A stretch of DNA of 64,000 bases, taken from NCBI GenBank assembly GCA_002256995.1, contig NCGX01000013.1, positions 1-64,000 on the forward strand, given 5' to 3'. Origin of the DNA: Hydrogenophilales bacterium 16-64-40. Lineage in GTDB: Bacteria; Pseudomonadota; Gammaproteobacteria; Burkholderiales; Thiobacillaceae. Of the stretch, positions 1 through 13,506 are shown piece by piece (position 1 is the stretch's first letter; every line of letters starts with the position of its first letter). Both the position numbers and the translations under genes were made by a program. The notes beneath the pieces were generated by a model. The model worked only from the letters and a program-made list of their open reading frames with translations. It searched no databases and was not told the DNA's origin.

Positions 1-262
1 GGGCGAGTTCGCCGCCGGAGACGATGTCGAAGCCGGCGCCGAGTCGCGCGAATAGATTCAGGATCGCCAGGCTGGCGTTGGCCTTGACCGCGTAGCAGAT
101 CAGATGCGGGGTGGCGGCAAACGCGTCGGCGTAGGCCTGGTAGGCGGATTCGAGCGCTCGCCGGGAATAGACATATAGTGGCGTGCCGAAGCGTTCGGCA
201 AGCGTGTCCAGCGCCACGCCTTCGAGATGGAGGCGGCCGTCAATGCGATGCAATGTGTTCAA
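1..262 (-). CDS. lysA: Diaminopimelate decarboxylase, N-terminal part (runs off the window)
   Basis: PLP-dependent decarboxylase of the last step of lysine synthesis (meso-diaminopimelate to lysine). Only about 87 N-terminal codons are present; the gene continues beyond position 1. Visible is the fold-type III barrel start with the PLP-lysine motif CYAVKANAS, followed by GAGFDIVSGGEL, both typical of LysA. The likely start is a TTG at 260-262 that overlaps the TGA of the upstream lipoprotein gene as TTGA, which fits translational coupling in an lptM-lysA unit, the usual betaproteobacterial order. No ATG lies at a suitable place, so the start is inferred from the overlap. Confidence 0.9.
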   Translation of the reverse strand, partial: MNTLHRIDGRLHLEGVALDTLAERFGTPLYVYSRRALESAYQAYADAFAATPHLICYAVKANASLAILNLFARLGAGFDIVSGGELA

Positions 263-384
263 TTGGACGTCCGTTGCGGTGCGGGAGGATTTTCGGGAAG
301 ATACAGGTCACCCTTGGAGCCGCAGGCGGTCAGTCCGAGTCCGCACAGCAGCAAGGACACTATATAAATGGTGCGCAGTTTCAT
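259..384 (-). CDS. lptM: Small lipoprotein, LptM (YifL) type
   Basis: 41-residue outer-membrane lipoprotein precursor. It has a short signal peptide and a lipobox ending LTAC with the acylated cysteine at residue 21, followed by GSKGDLYLP, the conserved signature of the LptM/YifL family. In E. coli LptM helps the LptD-LptE LPS translocon to mature; the same role here is inferred from family. The ATG at 382-384 places the signal peptide correctly; a longer frame upstream would disrupt it. It precedes lysA with a 4-base overlap and is divergent from cyaY, with 25 bp between their start codons. Confidence 0.85.
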   Translation of the reverse strand: MKLRTIYIVSLLLCGLGLTACGSKGDLYLPENPPAPQRTSN

Positions 385-409
385 GCGCGAAATGTTAGCA
401 CGGGACATC

Positions 410-733
410 ATGACGACAAGCGAATCAGGCGAGGCCGAATTCAATCAGGCCGCCACAGCAACACTGACCCACATCGAGCAGGCGCTGGAAGACGCCGATC
501 TGGATTTCGAAACGCCGGCGGACGGCATCATCGAGGTCGAACTCGACGACGGCAGCAAGATCATCATCAACCGCCACGGCGTCGCGCGCGAAATATGGGT
601 CGCTGCCCGCTCGGGCGGCTTCCACTTCAAACCGCAGGGCAGCGGCTGGATCGACACCAAGAGCGGCGAGCCGCTCTACGACAAGCTGGCCGCCCTGATC
701 GCCGCGCATGGCGGCGTCATGGTCCGCTTCTGA
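410..733 (+). CDS. cyaY: Frataxin-like iron-sulfur assembly regulator CyaY
   Basis: 107-residue frataxin homologue that binds iron and tunes the cysteine desulfurase/scaffold complex of Fe-S cluster assembly in the cytoplasm. The N-terminal helix is rich in Glu/Asp (the acidic iron-binding ridge, with EQALEDADLDFE), followed by the beta-sheet segment with IIINRHG, REIWVAARSGG and a terminal WIDTKSGE region, in the family order and at normal length. The ATG at 410 fits the usual start; an earlier in-frame GTG/ATG set would add a non-homologous 14-residue extension. Only 13 bp separate it from the MarR gene downstream. Confidence 0.93.
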   Translation: MTTSESGEAEFNQAATATLTHIEQALEDADLDFETPADGIIEVELDDGSKIIINRHGVAREIWVAARSGGFHFKPQGSGWIDTKSGEPLYDKLAALIAAHGGVMVRF

Positions 734-746
734 TTCGGTCTGAAAT

Positions 747-1333
747 TTGAAAAGCCAGGCGCTCACCCTGTTCGACCTGGTCGAGCGGCTGTCGCTGCTG
801 ACCCGGGCCGACCTGCGCCAGGCCGGCGCCGCGCAGGGTTTGCAGCCGGTTCACCTGCAGGTGCTGTTCTACCTCAACCAGGCCAACCGCTTCAGCAACA
901 CGCCGCAGGCGCTGACCGAATATCTGGGCCTGACCAAGGGCACCGTGTCGCAAACGGTGCTGGTGCTGGCGCGCCGCCGCTTGATCTCGCGCTACGCCGA
1001 TCCGCGCGACGGCCGGGTGGTGCGGCTGATCCTGGCCGAAGGCGGCACCACGCTGCTGAAGACGCTCAGTGCCGGCGCTGCCTGGCGCGACATCGCGCAG
1101 ACGGCGAGCCAGGCGCGGGTGACGTCTGCGATGGTGGTGCTGCGGCAGGTGCTGGCCCAGGTGCAGACGCAAAGCGGAAAACGCAGTTTCGGCGTTTGCG
1201 CCACCTGCCGCCACAATCAGCGGCTGGGGCCGCGCTCGTATTTTTGCGGACTGCTGCAGGAAAAACTCAGCAGTCCCGACGTAAGACGGATCTGCCGCGA
1301 GCACGCGCCGCCGGTGCGGCTTGAGCCCGCTGC

Positions 1334-1337
<4 letters not shown>
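747..1337 (+). CDS. MarR-family regulator with a C-terminal four-cysteine motif
   Basis: 196 residues starting at TTG 747, directly after an in-frame stop at 741-743. The central part is a winged helix of MarR type ([16 protein letters not shown] recognition segment, then a wing [12 protein letters not shown]). Unusually, the last 50 residues carry four cysteines with spacing C-x2-C-x12-C-x15-C, a pattern able to hold an Fe-S cluster or zinc. It directly follows frataxin cyaY in the same direction, so a role in sensing iron or Fe-S status is plausible but inferred. It converges on argH with a 4-base overlap of the ends. Target genes are not known from the sequence. Confidence 0.8.
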
Positions 1338-2737
<1,400 letters not shown>

Positions 2738-2755
<18 letters not shown>

Positions 2756-3784
2756 AACAACCGGCAGGTCGAATTACCCAACTTCTGTCACCTGGGGGTG
2801 AACCTGCGCATCGCGCTGACGGTGGAAGCGGCGCTGGTGGCCGGGGTGGTGGCGCGGGCGGCGGATGCGCCGGCGTTGTGGGCGGAGTTCATCGCGCTGT
2901 CGGCGCTGGCGCAGCCGGCCCTGCTGCTGACCCTGCTGGCGCTGTGCGCGGGGGGACGCTGGTTGCGCGGCCTGCCCTATCGGCTGGGCGTGGGGTTAAC
3001 CCTGGCGCTGGGCATGGCGGTGCCGGTGCTGGCCACATTGTGGCTGAACCCGTTGCTGGCTGGCGTGCAGCCGGTCCCGCTGACGGGCGTGGCGGGGTTC
3101 GCGCTGCTGCTCGGCGCGGGCCTGCTCGGCTATTTCAACCTGCGTGCTCGCGCCTTGTCGCCCGCCATCACCGAGGCGCGCCTGCAGGCGCTGCAGGCGC
3201 GTATCCGGCCGCATTTCCTGTTCAACAGCCTCAACGCCGTGCTGTCCTTGGTGCGCAGCGACCCGCGCCGCGCCGAGCGTGCGCTGGAAAACATGGCCGA
3301 CCTGTTTCGCGCGCTGATGGGCGATGCCCGCCAGCTGGCGCCGCTGGAAGACGAGGTCGCGCTCACCCGCGCCTATCTGGAACTGGAGCAGCTGCGCCTG
3401 GGCGACCGCCTGCAGGTGACCTGGCACATCAGCAAGATGCCGGGCGACGCGCTGATTCCGCCGCTGGTGATCCAGCCGCTGGTGGAAAACGCGGTGTATC
3501 ACGGCATCGAGCCGCAGCCGGCGGGCGGCGAGATCAGCCTCAATATCTACCGCAGTGCCGACAAGGTGCACATCGTGGTGCGCAATCCGATTGCCAGCGA
3601 AGCCGGTCATCACAAGGGCAACCGGATTGCGCTGGCGAATATCCGCGAACGCCTGCTGCTGCACTTCGACCTCGACGCCCAGCTCAAGTTGGAACCGCTG
3701 GGTGCCGTTTATCAGGTGCACATCGTCATTCCTTATACCCATGAACGCACCCAGCCTGCCCCTGCGCGTCCTTATCGTCGATGA
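2738..3784 (+). CDS. algZ: LytS/AlgZ-type sensor histidine kinase
   Basis: 348-residue membrane histidine kinase of the AlgZ/FimS family. An N-terminal part with four predicted membrane segments (about residues 20-140) is followed by a His_kinase region with [15 protein letters not shown], where the histidine is the expected phosphorylation site, then an ATPase part with [12 protein letters not shown] (N box). The start ATG at 2738 follows a GA-rich leader; another ATG at 2720 would add six residues. It overlaps the response regulator gene by 44 bases, implying translational coupling. Argininosuccinate lyase upstream and an AlgZ/AlgR pair is a conserved order in beta- and gammaproteobacteria; the signal is unknown. 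Confidence 0.85.
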
Positions 3785-4505
3785 CGAGGCGCCGGCACGT
3801 CACCGCCTGCGCGACGTGCTGGCGGATTGCGCCTGCCAGTTGCAGGTCGACATCATCGGCGAAGCCGACAGCGGGCTGAATGCGCTGGATCGGGTGCAGC
3901 AGCAGCCGGTCGACGCCGTGCTGCTCGACATCCGCATGCCCGGCATGGACGGCCTCGAATGCGCCGCCCACCTCAACCAGTTGTCGGCCCCGCCCGCCAT
4001 CATCTTCAGCACAGCCTACGATGCCTACGCCTGTCAGGCATTCGACCTCAACGCCGTCGACTATCTCCTGAAGCCGGTGCGCGCCGACCGGCTGGTTCGC
4101 GCGCTGTCGCGGGCGCACCGGCTGAATTCGGCGACGCTCGACCATCTGCGTGATGCGCATCCGAAGGCACGCACGCACCTCTCGGTTAATGAAAAAGGCC
4201 GCATCGTGCTGATCCCGGTGGCGGACATTCTCTATCTCAAGGCGGAACTCAAGTACGTCACCGTGCGCACCGCCGCCCGCGAATTTCTGATCGAGGAATC
4301 GCTCACCCGGCTGGAAAACGAATTCGCCGACGCCTTCCTGCGCATTCATCGCAACTGCCTGGTCGCCAGCGCGCGCATCCGCGAAATCGGCAAGTTACCG
4401 GGCGACGACGACGGCCATTTCCTGCGTCTGGATGGCCTGGACGAGCGGCTGATGGTGAGCCGGCGCCAGTATTCCGCCCTGCGCGAAATGGTCAGGGCCT
4501 TTTAA
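3741..4505 (+). CDS. algR: LytTR response regulator, AlgR type
   Basis: 254-residue response regulator. The receiver domain (residues 1 to about 125) has VLIVDDE with the acidic pocket, the phosphoacceptor in LLDIRMPGMDG, and the lysine in YLLKPV. The C-terminal LytTR DNA-binding domain (about 145-254) includes ILYLKAELKYVTVRT and FLRIHRNCLVA. It partners with the overlapping histidine kinase. In Pseudomonas AlgR controls alginate and type IV pili; here only the family can be claimed. No hemC follows, unlike in many relatives. Confidence 0.9.
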   Translation: MNAPSLPLRVLIVDDEAPARHRLRDVLADCACQLQVDIIGEADSGLNALDRVQQQPVDAVLLDIRMPGMDGLECAAHLNQLSAPPAIIFSTAYDAYACQAFDLNAVDYLLKPVRADRLVRALSRAHRLNSATLDHLRDAHPKARTHLSVNEKGRIVLIPVADILYLKAELKYVTVRTAAREFLIEESLTRLENEFADAFLRIHRNCLVASARIREIGKLPGDDDGHFLRLDGLDERLMVSRRQYSALREMVRAF

Positions 4506-4556
4506 AGCGCCGTAGCGGTCGTAAAAACGGTCGGTACGCCCCGGTCACTTCTGGTT

Positions 4557-4584
4557 TTGTCAAAATAATTAACCGGTTTATCAA
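4557..4584 (+). promoter_or_regulatory. Possible sigma-70 promoter
   Basis: TTGTCA (4557-4562), 16 bp, TATCAA (4579-4584). The spacer contains the 8-bp palindrome AACCGGTT (4571-4578). It lies 47 bp after the algR stop and points to the region ending in a terminator at 4741. Sequence resemblance only. Confidence 0.35.
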
Positions 4585-4600
4585 TACGTTATCTTCCGCC

Positions 4601-4616
4601 TACAACTAAAGTTGTA
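4601..4616. promoter_or_regulatory. Inverted repeat TACAACT-N2-AGTTGTA
   Basis: Perfect 7-bp arms separated by AA, inside the 260-bp gap between algR and the NUDIX gene. It lies just downstream of the possible promoter at 4557-4584 and resembles a regulator-binding dyad. No known family is assigned. Confidence 0.45.
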
Positions 4617-4711
4617 TAGCCAAAATTTGATCCCTTTCGTAGGATGCCAATGCTTGCTGTTTGCGCTGCAAGCAGGAAGTTCTCCGCAACGAGGGTTGTC
4701 TCCTCCGTTCC

Positions 4712-4741
4712 GCCGGGTTCGCAAGAGCCCGGCATTTTTTT
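4712..4741 (+). terminator. Rho-independent terminator-like hairpin
   Basis: GCCGGG and CCCGGC arms around a short loop, followed directly by A and seven T. It sits between algR and the NUDIX gene, 25 bp before the ATG of the latter, so it would end a short upstream transcript or attenuate. Confidence 0.7.
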
Positions 4742-4765
4742 GCCCGCGCTCGGTATCATGGCGGC

Positions 4766-5323
4766 ATGCAAAACGACATCCCTGATCTCACCGAAATCGA
4801 ACTGGCCAGCGAAACCGTCTTCAAGGGCCGGCTGATGCACGTCAAGTGCGACCGCGTGCGCCTGCCCGACGGACGTGAATCGACGCGCGAATACATCGTC
4901 CATCCGGGCGCCGTCGTCGTCATCCCGGTGTTCGACAACGGCGACCTGCTGCTGGAACGCCAGCACCGCTACCCGCTGCACCGCGACTTCATCGAGCTGC
5001 CGGCGGGCAAGATCGACCCCGGCGAGGACGACCTGACCTGCGCGAAACGCGAACTGGAAGAGGAAACCGGCTACACAGCGAACGAATGGCGCGCGGTCAC
5101 CACCATCTATCCCTGCATCGGCTATTCGGACGAGCGGCTGGCGTTCTATCTGGCGCGCGGGCTCACGGAAGGCACTCACGGCCGCGACCATGACGAATTC
5201 CTGGAAATCCTGCGGGTGCCGTTCGGCGAGGCGATGGACTGGCTGCGCAGCGGCAGGATCTGCGAAACCAAGACCGTGATCGGGCTGTTCTGGCTGGAGA
5301 AGATGCAGCAGCAGGGCTGGTAA
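4766..5323 (+). CDS. nudF: NUDIX hydrolase, ADP-ribose pyrophosphatase type
   Basis: 185-residue NUDIX enzyme expected to split ADP-ribose or related nucleoside diphosphate sugars into AMP and sugar phosphate. The NUDIX box is complete: GKIDPGEDDLTCAKREL followed by EEETGY, matching Gx5Ex7REUxEExGU. The preceding ERQHRYPLHRDFIELPAG is typical of the ADP-ribose branch. The ATG at 4766 gives the family length; the open frame extends upstream through the terminator region and is not used. It converges on metH with 44 bp between them. Confidence 0.88.
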   Translation: MQNDIPDLTEIELASETVFKGRLMHVKCDRVRLPDGRESTREYIVHPGAVVVIPVFDNGDLLLERQHRYPLHRDFIELPAGKIDPGEDDLTCAKRELEEETGYTANEWRAVTTIYPCIGYSDERLAFYLARGLTEGTHGRDHDEFLEILRVPFGEAMDWLRSGRICETKTVIGLFWLEKMQQQGW

Positions 5324-5338
5324 GCCTCGCCATTTAAG

Positions 5339-5362
5339 CCGGGGCCGGCAGCCCAGCCCCGG
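5339..5362. terminator. Hairpin between convergent nudF and metH
   Basis: CCGGGGC and GCCCCGG arms with a 10-nt loop in the 44-bp convergent gap. There is no T-run, so its function as a bidirectional terminator is only suggested by position. Confidence 0.35.
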
Positions 5363-5367
5363 GTAGG

Positions 5368-9054
<3,687 letters not shown>

Positions 9055-9163
9055 GGCAGGGGGCGTAGAAAACGGCAGCTAGGCAATCGCGCATTATATT
9101 CGGTTGGCGCGCCGTCATCCTGCGGTGCTAAGGTGCAGGTAACGCGTCTGTCCGGAGCCTGCC

Positions 9164-9550
9164 ATGAAACATCTCGAACCAGCCGAAGCCCACGCCTTTC
9201 TTCAGTCGCACCCCGAAGCGGTGTTCATCGACTGCCGCTCGGAAATCGAATACCTGTTCGTCGGCCATCCCGTGGGGGCGATCCACATCGCGTGGCAGGA
9301 CGGCCCCGACTGGGACGTCAACCCGGATTTTCTCGGCCATTCGCGCAAGGCGGCCTCGGTCAACCGGCCGGTGGTGCTGATCTGCCGCTCGGGACGGCGC
9401 TCGGTCGAGGCCGGGCGCTACCTCGAGAAATACGGCTTCCCTGAGGTTTACAACGTGCTGCACGGATTCGAGGGCGACATGGACGAGACGCACCATCGCA
9501 GCACGAAGAACGGCTGGCGCTTTGAGGGCTTGCCGTGGGAGCAGACGTGA
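9164..9550 (+). CDS. Rhodanese-like domain protein
   Basis: 128-residue single-domain rhodanese. The active-site loop reads LICRSGRRSVEAG, with the persulfide-forming cysteine in the CRSGRRS loop; the N-terminal part has FIDCRSEIEYLFVGHPVGA, a typical CH2A-like start. The family transfers sulfane sulfur to thiol acceptors; the acceptor here is unknown. It lies alone between divergent metH and the convergent ATPase gene. The ATG at 9164 gives normal length. Confidence 0.85.
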   Translation: MKHLEPAEAHAFLQSHPEAVFIDCRSEIEYLFVGHPVGAIHIAWQDGPDWDVNPDFLGHSRKAASVNRPVVLICRSGRRSVEAGRYLEKYGFPEVYNVLHGFEGDMDETHHRSTKNGWRFEGLPWEQT

Positions 9551-9623
9551 GTCTGCACGTCCGCAAAGGACGCGAAGAACTGTTGTAGACGTTCAGTGAA
9601 CTGACAGACTGCGTTGCCCCTTC

Positions 9624-12332
9624 TCAGGCAGACAGCGGCCTGGCTCGCCTGAGCGACCGCCGCAGCCAGGCCTTGCGCACTTCCTCCGCGCCGCCCATCA
9701 GCACCGCTAGCGTTGCGCCAGCCAGCCAGACCTCCGCCCCTACCGGCGCCGTGCCGAATAGCCAGTTGCCGGCCGGGGTGTAGACGATGAACACCAGCAG
9801 CCCCAGCTCCGCCGCGATGCCGACCAGGATCAGCGGGTTGCTGAACAGCCCGAAGGAGAGCGATGACTTGAGCGGATGGCGGCAGAGGAAGATGTTCATC
9901 ACCTGCGTCATCACGATGGTCACCAGGCAGGCGGTGGTCGCCTGCAGATAAAGCGGCGCCGTTCTCGCGAGCGTCTCGCCGTACTGCCAGCCGGCGGCGT
10001 TAAGGATGAAGAAGAACACCGCCATCGCGGCCGCTGCTTCCAGCACGCCGAGGAACAGGTAGGCGCGGGCGATCAGGTTCCACGACAACAAGCGTTCGCT
10101 GCGCGCGCGCGGCGGACGCCGCATGACGTCAGGGTCGGGCTTTTCAGCGCCGAGCGCCAGCGCCGGCAGCATGTCGGTGCCGAGGTCGACCGCGAGGATT
10201 TGGATGATGGTCAATGGCAGTGGAATGCGGAGCAGCACGAAGGCGAGGTAGGGCACCAGCTCGGGAATGTTTGACGACAGGATGTAGGTGAGGAACTTGC
10301 GCAGGTTGTCGAACACCGCACGCCCTTCCTCGATGGCCGCGACGATGCTGGCGAAATTGTCGTCGAGCAGGATCATGTCGGCCGCTTCCTTGGCGACGTC
10401 GGTGCCGGCAATCCCCATGGCAATACCGATGTCGGCGGCCTTCAGCGCTGGCGCGTCGTTGACGCCGTCGCCGGTCACGGCGACGATCTCGCCCTTCTTC
10501 TGCAGCGCCTCGACCAGTTGCATTTTTTGCTCGGCGGCAACGCGGGCAAAGAGAATCTCCGGCGCATCCAGCGCCAGTTGGAGCTGTGACGGGGACAGCC
10601 GGCGCAGGTTGTCACCGGTGATGACGACCGGCTGGTCCGTTTTCAGCAGGCCGATCTCGCGGCCGATGGCCTGCGCCGTATGCGGATGGTCCCCGGTGAC
10701 CATGATCACGCGAATGCCGGCCGCGGCGCAGCGAGCAATGGCTTCCGGCACTTCGGGCCGCGGCGGGTCTTCCAGGCCGACCAGGCCCGACAGGGTTAGG
10801 CCGCGTTCTCCTGCGGGCAGGCCGCCTTCAGCGGGGCCGGCTGCAGCCTCGCCGTGGGCGAAGGCCAACACGCGCAGGCCGGCCTCGGCCATCTTGTCCT
10901 GCGCGGCAAGCAGACTGTTCATTGCGGCGGCATCGAGTGGCACGACGCCGCTATCCAACTGCACCGAGTCGCACACCGCCAGGACCGTTTCCAGCGCCCC
11001 CTTGCAGTAAAGCAAGCGTCCTTGCTGCGTCTCGCACAGCACTGACATACGCTTGCGGTCGGTGTCGAAGGGGATCTCGTCGATGCGCGTGTAGCCATCG
11101 AGCGTGCCCGCCGCCTGACGCCCCATGGCGGCCAGCGCCACTTCCATCGGGTCGCCCAGCCACGCGTGATTGCCGTGGTTATTCACTTGTTTCAGGTTGT
11201 GGCAGAGCGCGGCATTCACGAAGAGTGCACGGTGATCTTCTGCCAGCCGCGGCTGAACCGCGATGTCATCCGGCTTGAAGAATTCGCCCCCCAGCCATAG
11301 GCGCCGCACCGACATGCGATTCTGCGTCAGCGTGCCGGTCTTGTCGGACAGGATCACCGTGGTCGAGCCGAGCGCCTCCACCGCAGGCAGGTGGCGCACC
11401 AGCGCATTGCGCTTCGCCATGCGCTGCGTCGCCATGGCGAGCGACAGCGTCACCGTCGGGAGCAGGCCTTCCGGCACGTTGGCGACGATGATGCCGATGG
11501 TGAACAGCAGGTTCTCCCAGAACGGCAGGCCGAGCGCCTGGCCGATGAGGAAGAACACGCCGCCGATGCCGGTGGCGAGAAAAGCCACAATGCGGGAAAG
11601 TCGCACAATCTCCCGCTGCAGCGGCGACGCGGCCGTGCCCGCGGTCTGCGTCAGATGTGCAATCTTGCCGAACTCGGTGCGCATGCCGGTGGCGACCACC
11701 ACGCCGCGCGCCTGACCCGACACCACCGAGGTGCCGGCCAGCACGATGTTTTTTGCGAGAAGTGGCGACACCTCGGGATGGGGGTCCGCATTGCGCGCTT
11801 TGGGCAGCGACTCGCCGGTGATTGTCGCGGTGTTCAGACGCAGGCCGAATGCCTCGATTAACCGGCAGTCGGCCGGAACAAAGTCACCTTCTTCCAGCAG
11901 CACGATATCGCCGGGCACCAGATCACTGGCGAGTATTTCCACGATCTCGCCGTCGCGGGACGCCATCACCTGCTGCGGCAGCAACTGGCGTAGCGCGGCG
12001 ACCGCCCGCTCGGCCCTGTATTCCTGCCAGAAAGAGAAGGCACCATTGATCAGGATGACGCCGACGATGGCGACCCCCAGGCGCACCATGCCCTGGCCGG
12101 GGTCGAAATATTCGGCGAGAAACGCCAGTGCTGCGCCCACCCACAGGATGATGGCGAAAAAGTGGGTGAACTCACGGGCGAAACGGAGCAACAGACGCTC
12201 GTGCCCCACTTCCTCAACAAGGTTGGGACCGAACTCCGCCAGGCGCCGCTGCGCCTCGGTCGCAGTCAGCCCGGTGATCGCCGTATGGAGGCTGGCAAGG
12301 GACTGCTCTGGCGTGAGGCTTTGGATGTGCAC
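9624..12332 (-). CDS. P2-type cation-transporting ATPase
   Basis: 902-residue P-type ATPase in the inner membrane. Order: N-terminal cation-ATPase domain (SLASLHTAITGLTATEA), actuator with TITGESLPK, phosphorylation motif DKTGTLTQN with Asp330, nucleotide-binding part with KGALE, hinge MVTGDHP and TGDGVNDAPAL, then six C-terminal membrane segments. The membrane-4 motif ANVPEGLLP resembles the Na+/K+-ATPase group more than PEGLP of Ca2+ pumps, so Na+, K+ or Ca2+ are all possible substrates. No operon partner; about 140 bp separate it from the VIT1 gene upstream. Confidence 0.88.
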   Translation of the reverse strand: MHIQSLTPEQSLASLHTAITGLTATEAQRRLAEFGPNLVEEVGHERLLLRFAREFTHFFAIILWVGAALAFLAEYFDPGQGMVRLGVAIVGVILINGAFSFWQEYRAERAVAALRQLLPQQVMASRDGEIVEILASDLVPGDIVLLEEGDFVPADCRLIEAFGLRLNTATITGESLPKARNADPHPEVSPLLAKNIVLAGTSVVSGQARGVVVATGMRTEFGKIAHLTQTAGTAASPLQREIVRLSRIVAFLATGIGGVFFLIGQALGLPFWENLLFTIGIIVANVPEGLLPTVTLSLAMATQRMAKRNALVRHLPAVEALGSTTVILSDKTGTLTQNRMSVRRLWLGGEFFKPDDIAVQPRLAEDHRALFVNAALCHNLKQVNNHGNHAWLGDPMEVALAAMGRQAAGTLDGYTRIDEIPFDTDRKRMSVLCETQQGRLLYCKGALETVLAVCDSVQLDSGVVPLDAAAMNSLLAAQDKMAEAGLRVLAFAHGEAAAGPAEGGLPAGERGLTLSGLVGLEDPPRPEVPEAIARCAAAGIRVIMVTGDHPHTAQAIGREIGLLKTDQPVVITGDNLRRLSPSQLQLALDAPEILFARVAAEQKMQLVEALQKKGEIVAVTGDGVNDAPALKAADIGIAMGIAGTDVAKEAADMILLDDNFASIVAAIEEGRAVFDNLRKFLTYILSSNIPELVPYLAFVLLRIPLPLTIIQILAVDLGTDMLPALALGAEKPDPDVMRRPPRARSERLLSWNLIARAYLFLGVLEAAAAMAVFFFILNAAGWQYGETLARTAPLYLQATTACLVTIVMTQVMNIFLCRHPLKSSLSFGLFSNPLILVGIAAELGLLVFIVYTPAGNWLFGTAPVGAEVWLAGATLAVLMGGAEEVRKAWLRRSLRRARPLSA

Positions 12333-12474
12333 GGGTAAGGTCGCTGTGTCTGCTTACCCAGCATAGTGCAACGCCGGTGCGCAGCGCCCTGGGGCTTCAG
12401 TTGATCCGGCCGGGAGCACCTTTCAGTGAATCGGCTAATTTTTGCCTGATTTCACCTTTGTGTGACTTCGCGCC

Positions 12475-13506
12475 TCAGCCCAGCGTCACCCCCAGCCAGG
12501 CACCGATGAAATACGTCGCCAGCCCCGCAGCGCCGCCAATGCCGAGCATGCGCAGGCCGGAGAGCAGGGCGTGACGGCCGGTGAACAGGCTCATGCTGGC
12601 GCCGACGCCGAACAGGCCCAGCGCAGTGAGCGCGATCGAGGCGGTCAGCGCCTGGCCGTGACCGAACAGAAAGGGCAGCAGCGGTAGCGCCGCGCCGGCG
12701 GTGAAGGCGGCGAATGACGAGATGGCCGCGACCCAGGGCGAGCCGAGTTCGTCGGGGTTGAGGCCGAGTTCCTCGCGCGCCAGGGTGTCCAGCGCGCGCT
12801 CCGGATCCTGCATCAGGGTGTCGGCCAGCCGCCGCGCCTCGGCGGAGTCCATGCCCTTGGCGGCGTAGATCAGCGCGAGCTCGGCGGCTTCTTCTTCAGG
12901 GTAGGTTTCCAGCTCGTCGCGTTCGAGGCCGATCTGGTACTCGAACATTTCGCGCTGCGAACGCACCGACACGTATTCGCCCGCCGCCATCGAGAATGCG
13001 CCCGCCAACAGGCCGGCGACGCCGGTCAGCAGAATGACCGACGGCTCCTGCGCCGCGCCGGCGACGCCGTAGATCAGCGCGGCATTCGACACCAGGCCGT
13101 CGTTGACGCCGAACACGCCGGCGCGCAGGGCATTGCCGGCGCCGCCGCTCTGGTGGCGCTTGCCGATGTCGTCGCGTTTGAGCGGCATGGGGTGCGGCGG
13201 AGTGTGCGTGTAGAGCACCATGCCGCGCACCTTCATCGCCGCCAGCACGCCGCGCATGGCGCGCGGTCCGAAGGCGCGGGTAAGGCGGGCGACGATACGG
13301 GTGCGCAGGTCGGGGTGGAAGGGCGCGGGCGGTGGGCCGCCTTTCTGGGTGATGGCGGCCAGCCAGATGTCGGCCTGTTCGTCGGCCGCCTGCGCCAGTT
13401 CGTCGAACAGCGCCGCGCGCGGCGTGCCGGCCTCGCACTCGGCCACCACGCGGTACAGCCAGGCCGACTGCTTTTCTTCGCGCCAGGATGCGTAGGGGTC
13501 GCTCAT
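12475..13506 (-). CDS. VIT1/CCC1-type iron/manganese transporter with N-terminal helical domain
   Basis: 343 residues. The C-terminal two thirds are a VIT1 domain: GVFGVNDGLVSNAALIYGVAGA, then GAFSMAAGEYVSVRSQRE with the conserved metal-site region, an acidic cytoplasmic helix pair (ELETYPEEEAAELALIY) and three more membrane segments. The first about 60 residues form an acidic helical region that resembles the ferritin/rubrerythrin-like extension found in bacterial VIT proteins, though its metal ligands look incomplete. Its ATG overlaps the comM stop as ATGA, so translation is coupled. Expected role: export of Fe2+ or Mn2+; direction inferred from family. Confidence 0.85.
   Translation of the reverse strand: MSDPYASWREEKQSAWLYRVVAECEAGTPRAALFDELAQAADEQADIWLAAITQKGGPPPAPFHPDLRTRIVARLTRAFGPRAMRGVLAAMKVRGMVLYTHTPPHPMPLKRDDIGKRHQSGGAGNALRAGVFGVNDGLVSNAALIYGVAGAAQEPSVILLTGVAGLLAGAFSMAAGEYVSVRSQREMFEYQIGLERDELETYPEEEAAELALIYAAKGMDSAEARRLADTLMQDPERALDTLAREELGLNPDELGSPWVAAISSFAAFTAGAALPLLPFLFGHGQALTASIALTALGLFGVGASMSLFTGRHALLSGLRMLGIGGAAGLATYFIGAWLGVTLG

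Larger units (their letters stand above)
4591..4741 (+). ncRNA. Candidate small transcript or leader ending in a terminator
   Basis: A promoter-like sequence (4557-4584) and a terminator-like hairpin with seven T (4712-4741) bracket about 150 bp without a convincing reading frame. It includes the stretch TGCTTGCTGTTTGCGC then GCAAGCAG that can pair internally. This could be an independent sRNA or an attenuated leader of the NUDIX gene, whose ATG lies 25 bp after the terminator. Low confidence: no covariation can be assessed from one sequence. Confidence 0.25.

Noticed and set aside
9055-9163. Cobalamin riboswitch before metH
   Set aside because: The 109-bp gap is too short and lacks a B12-box-like sequence.
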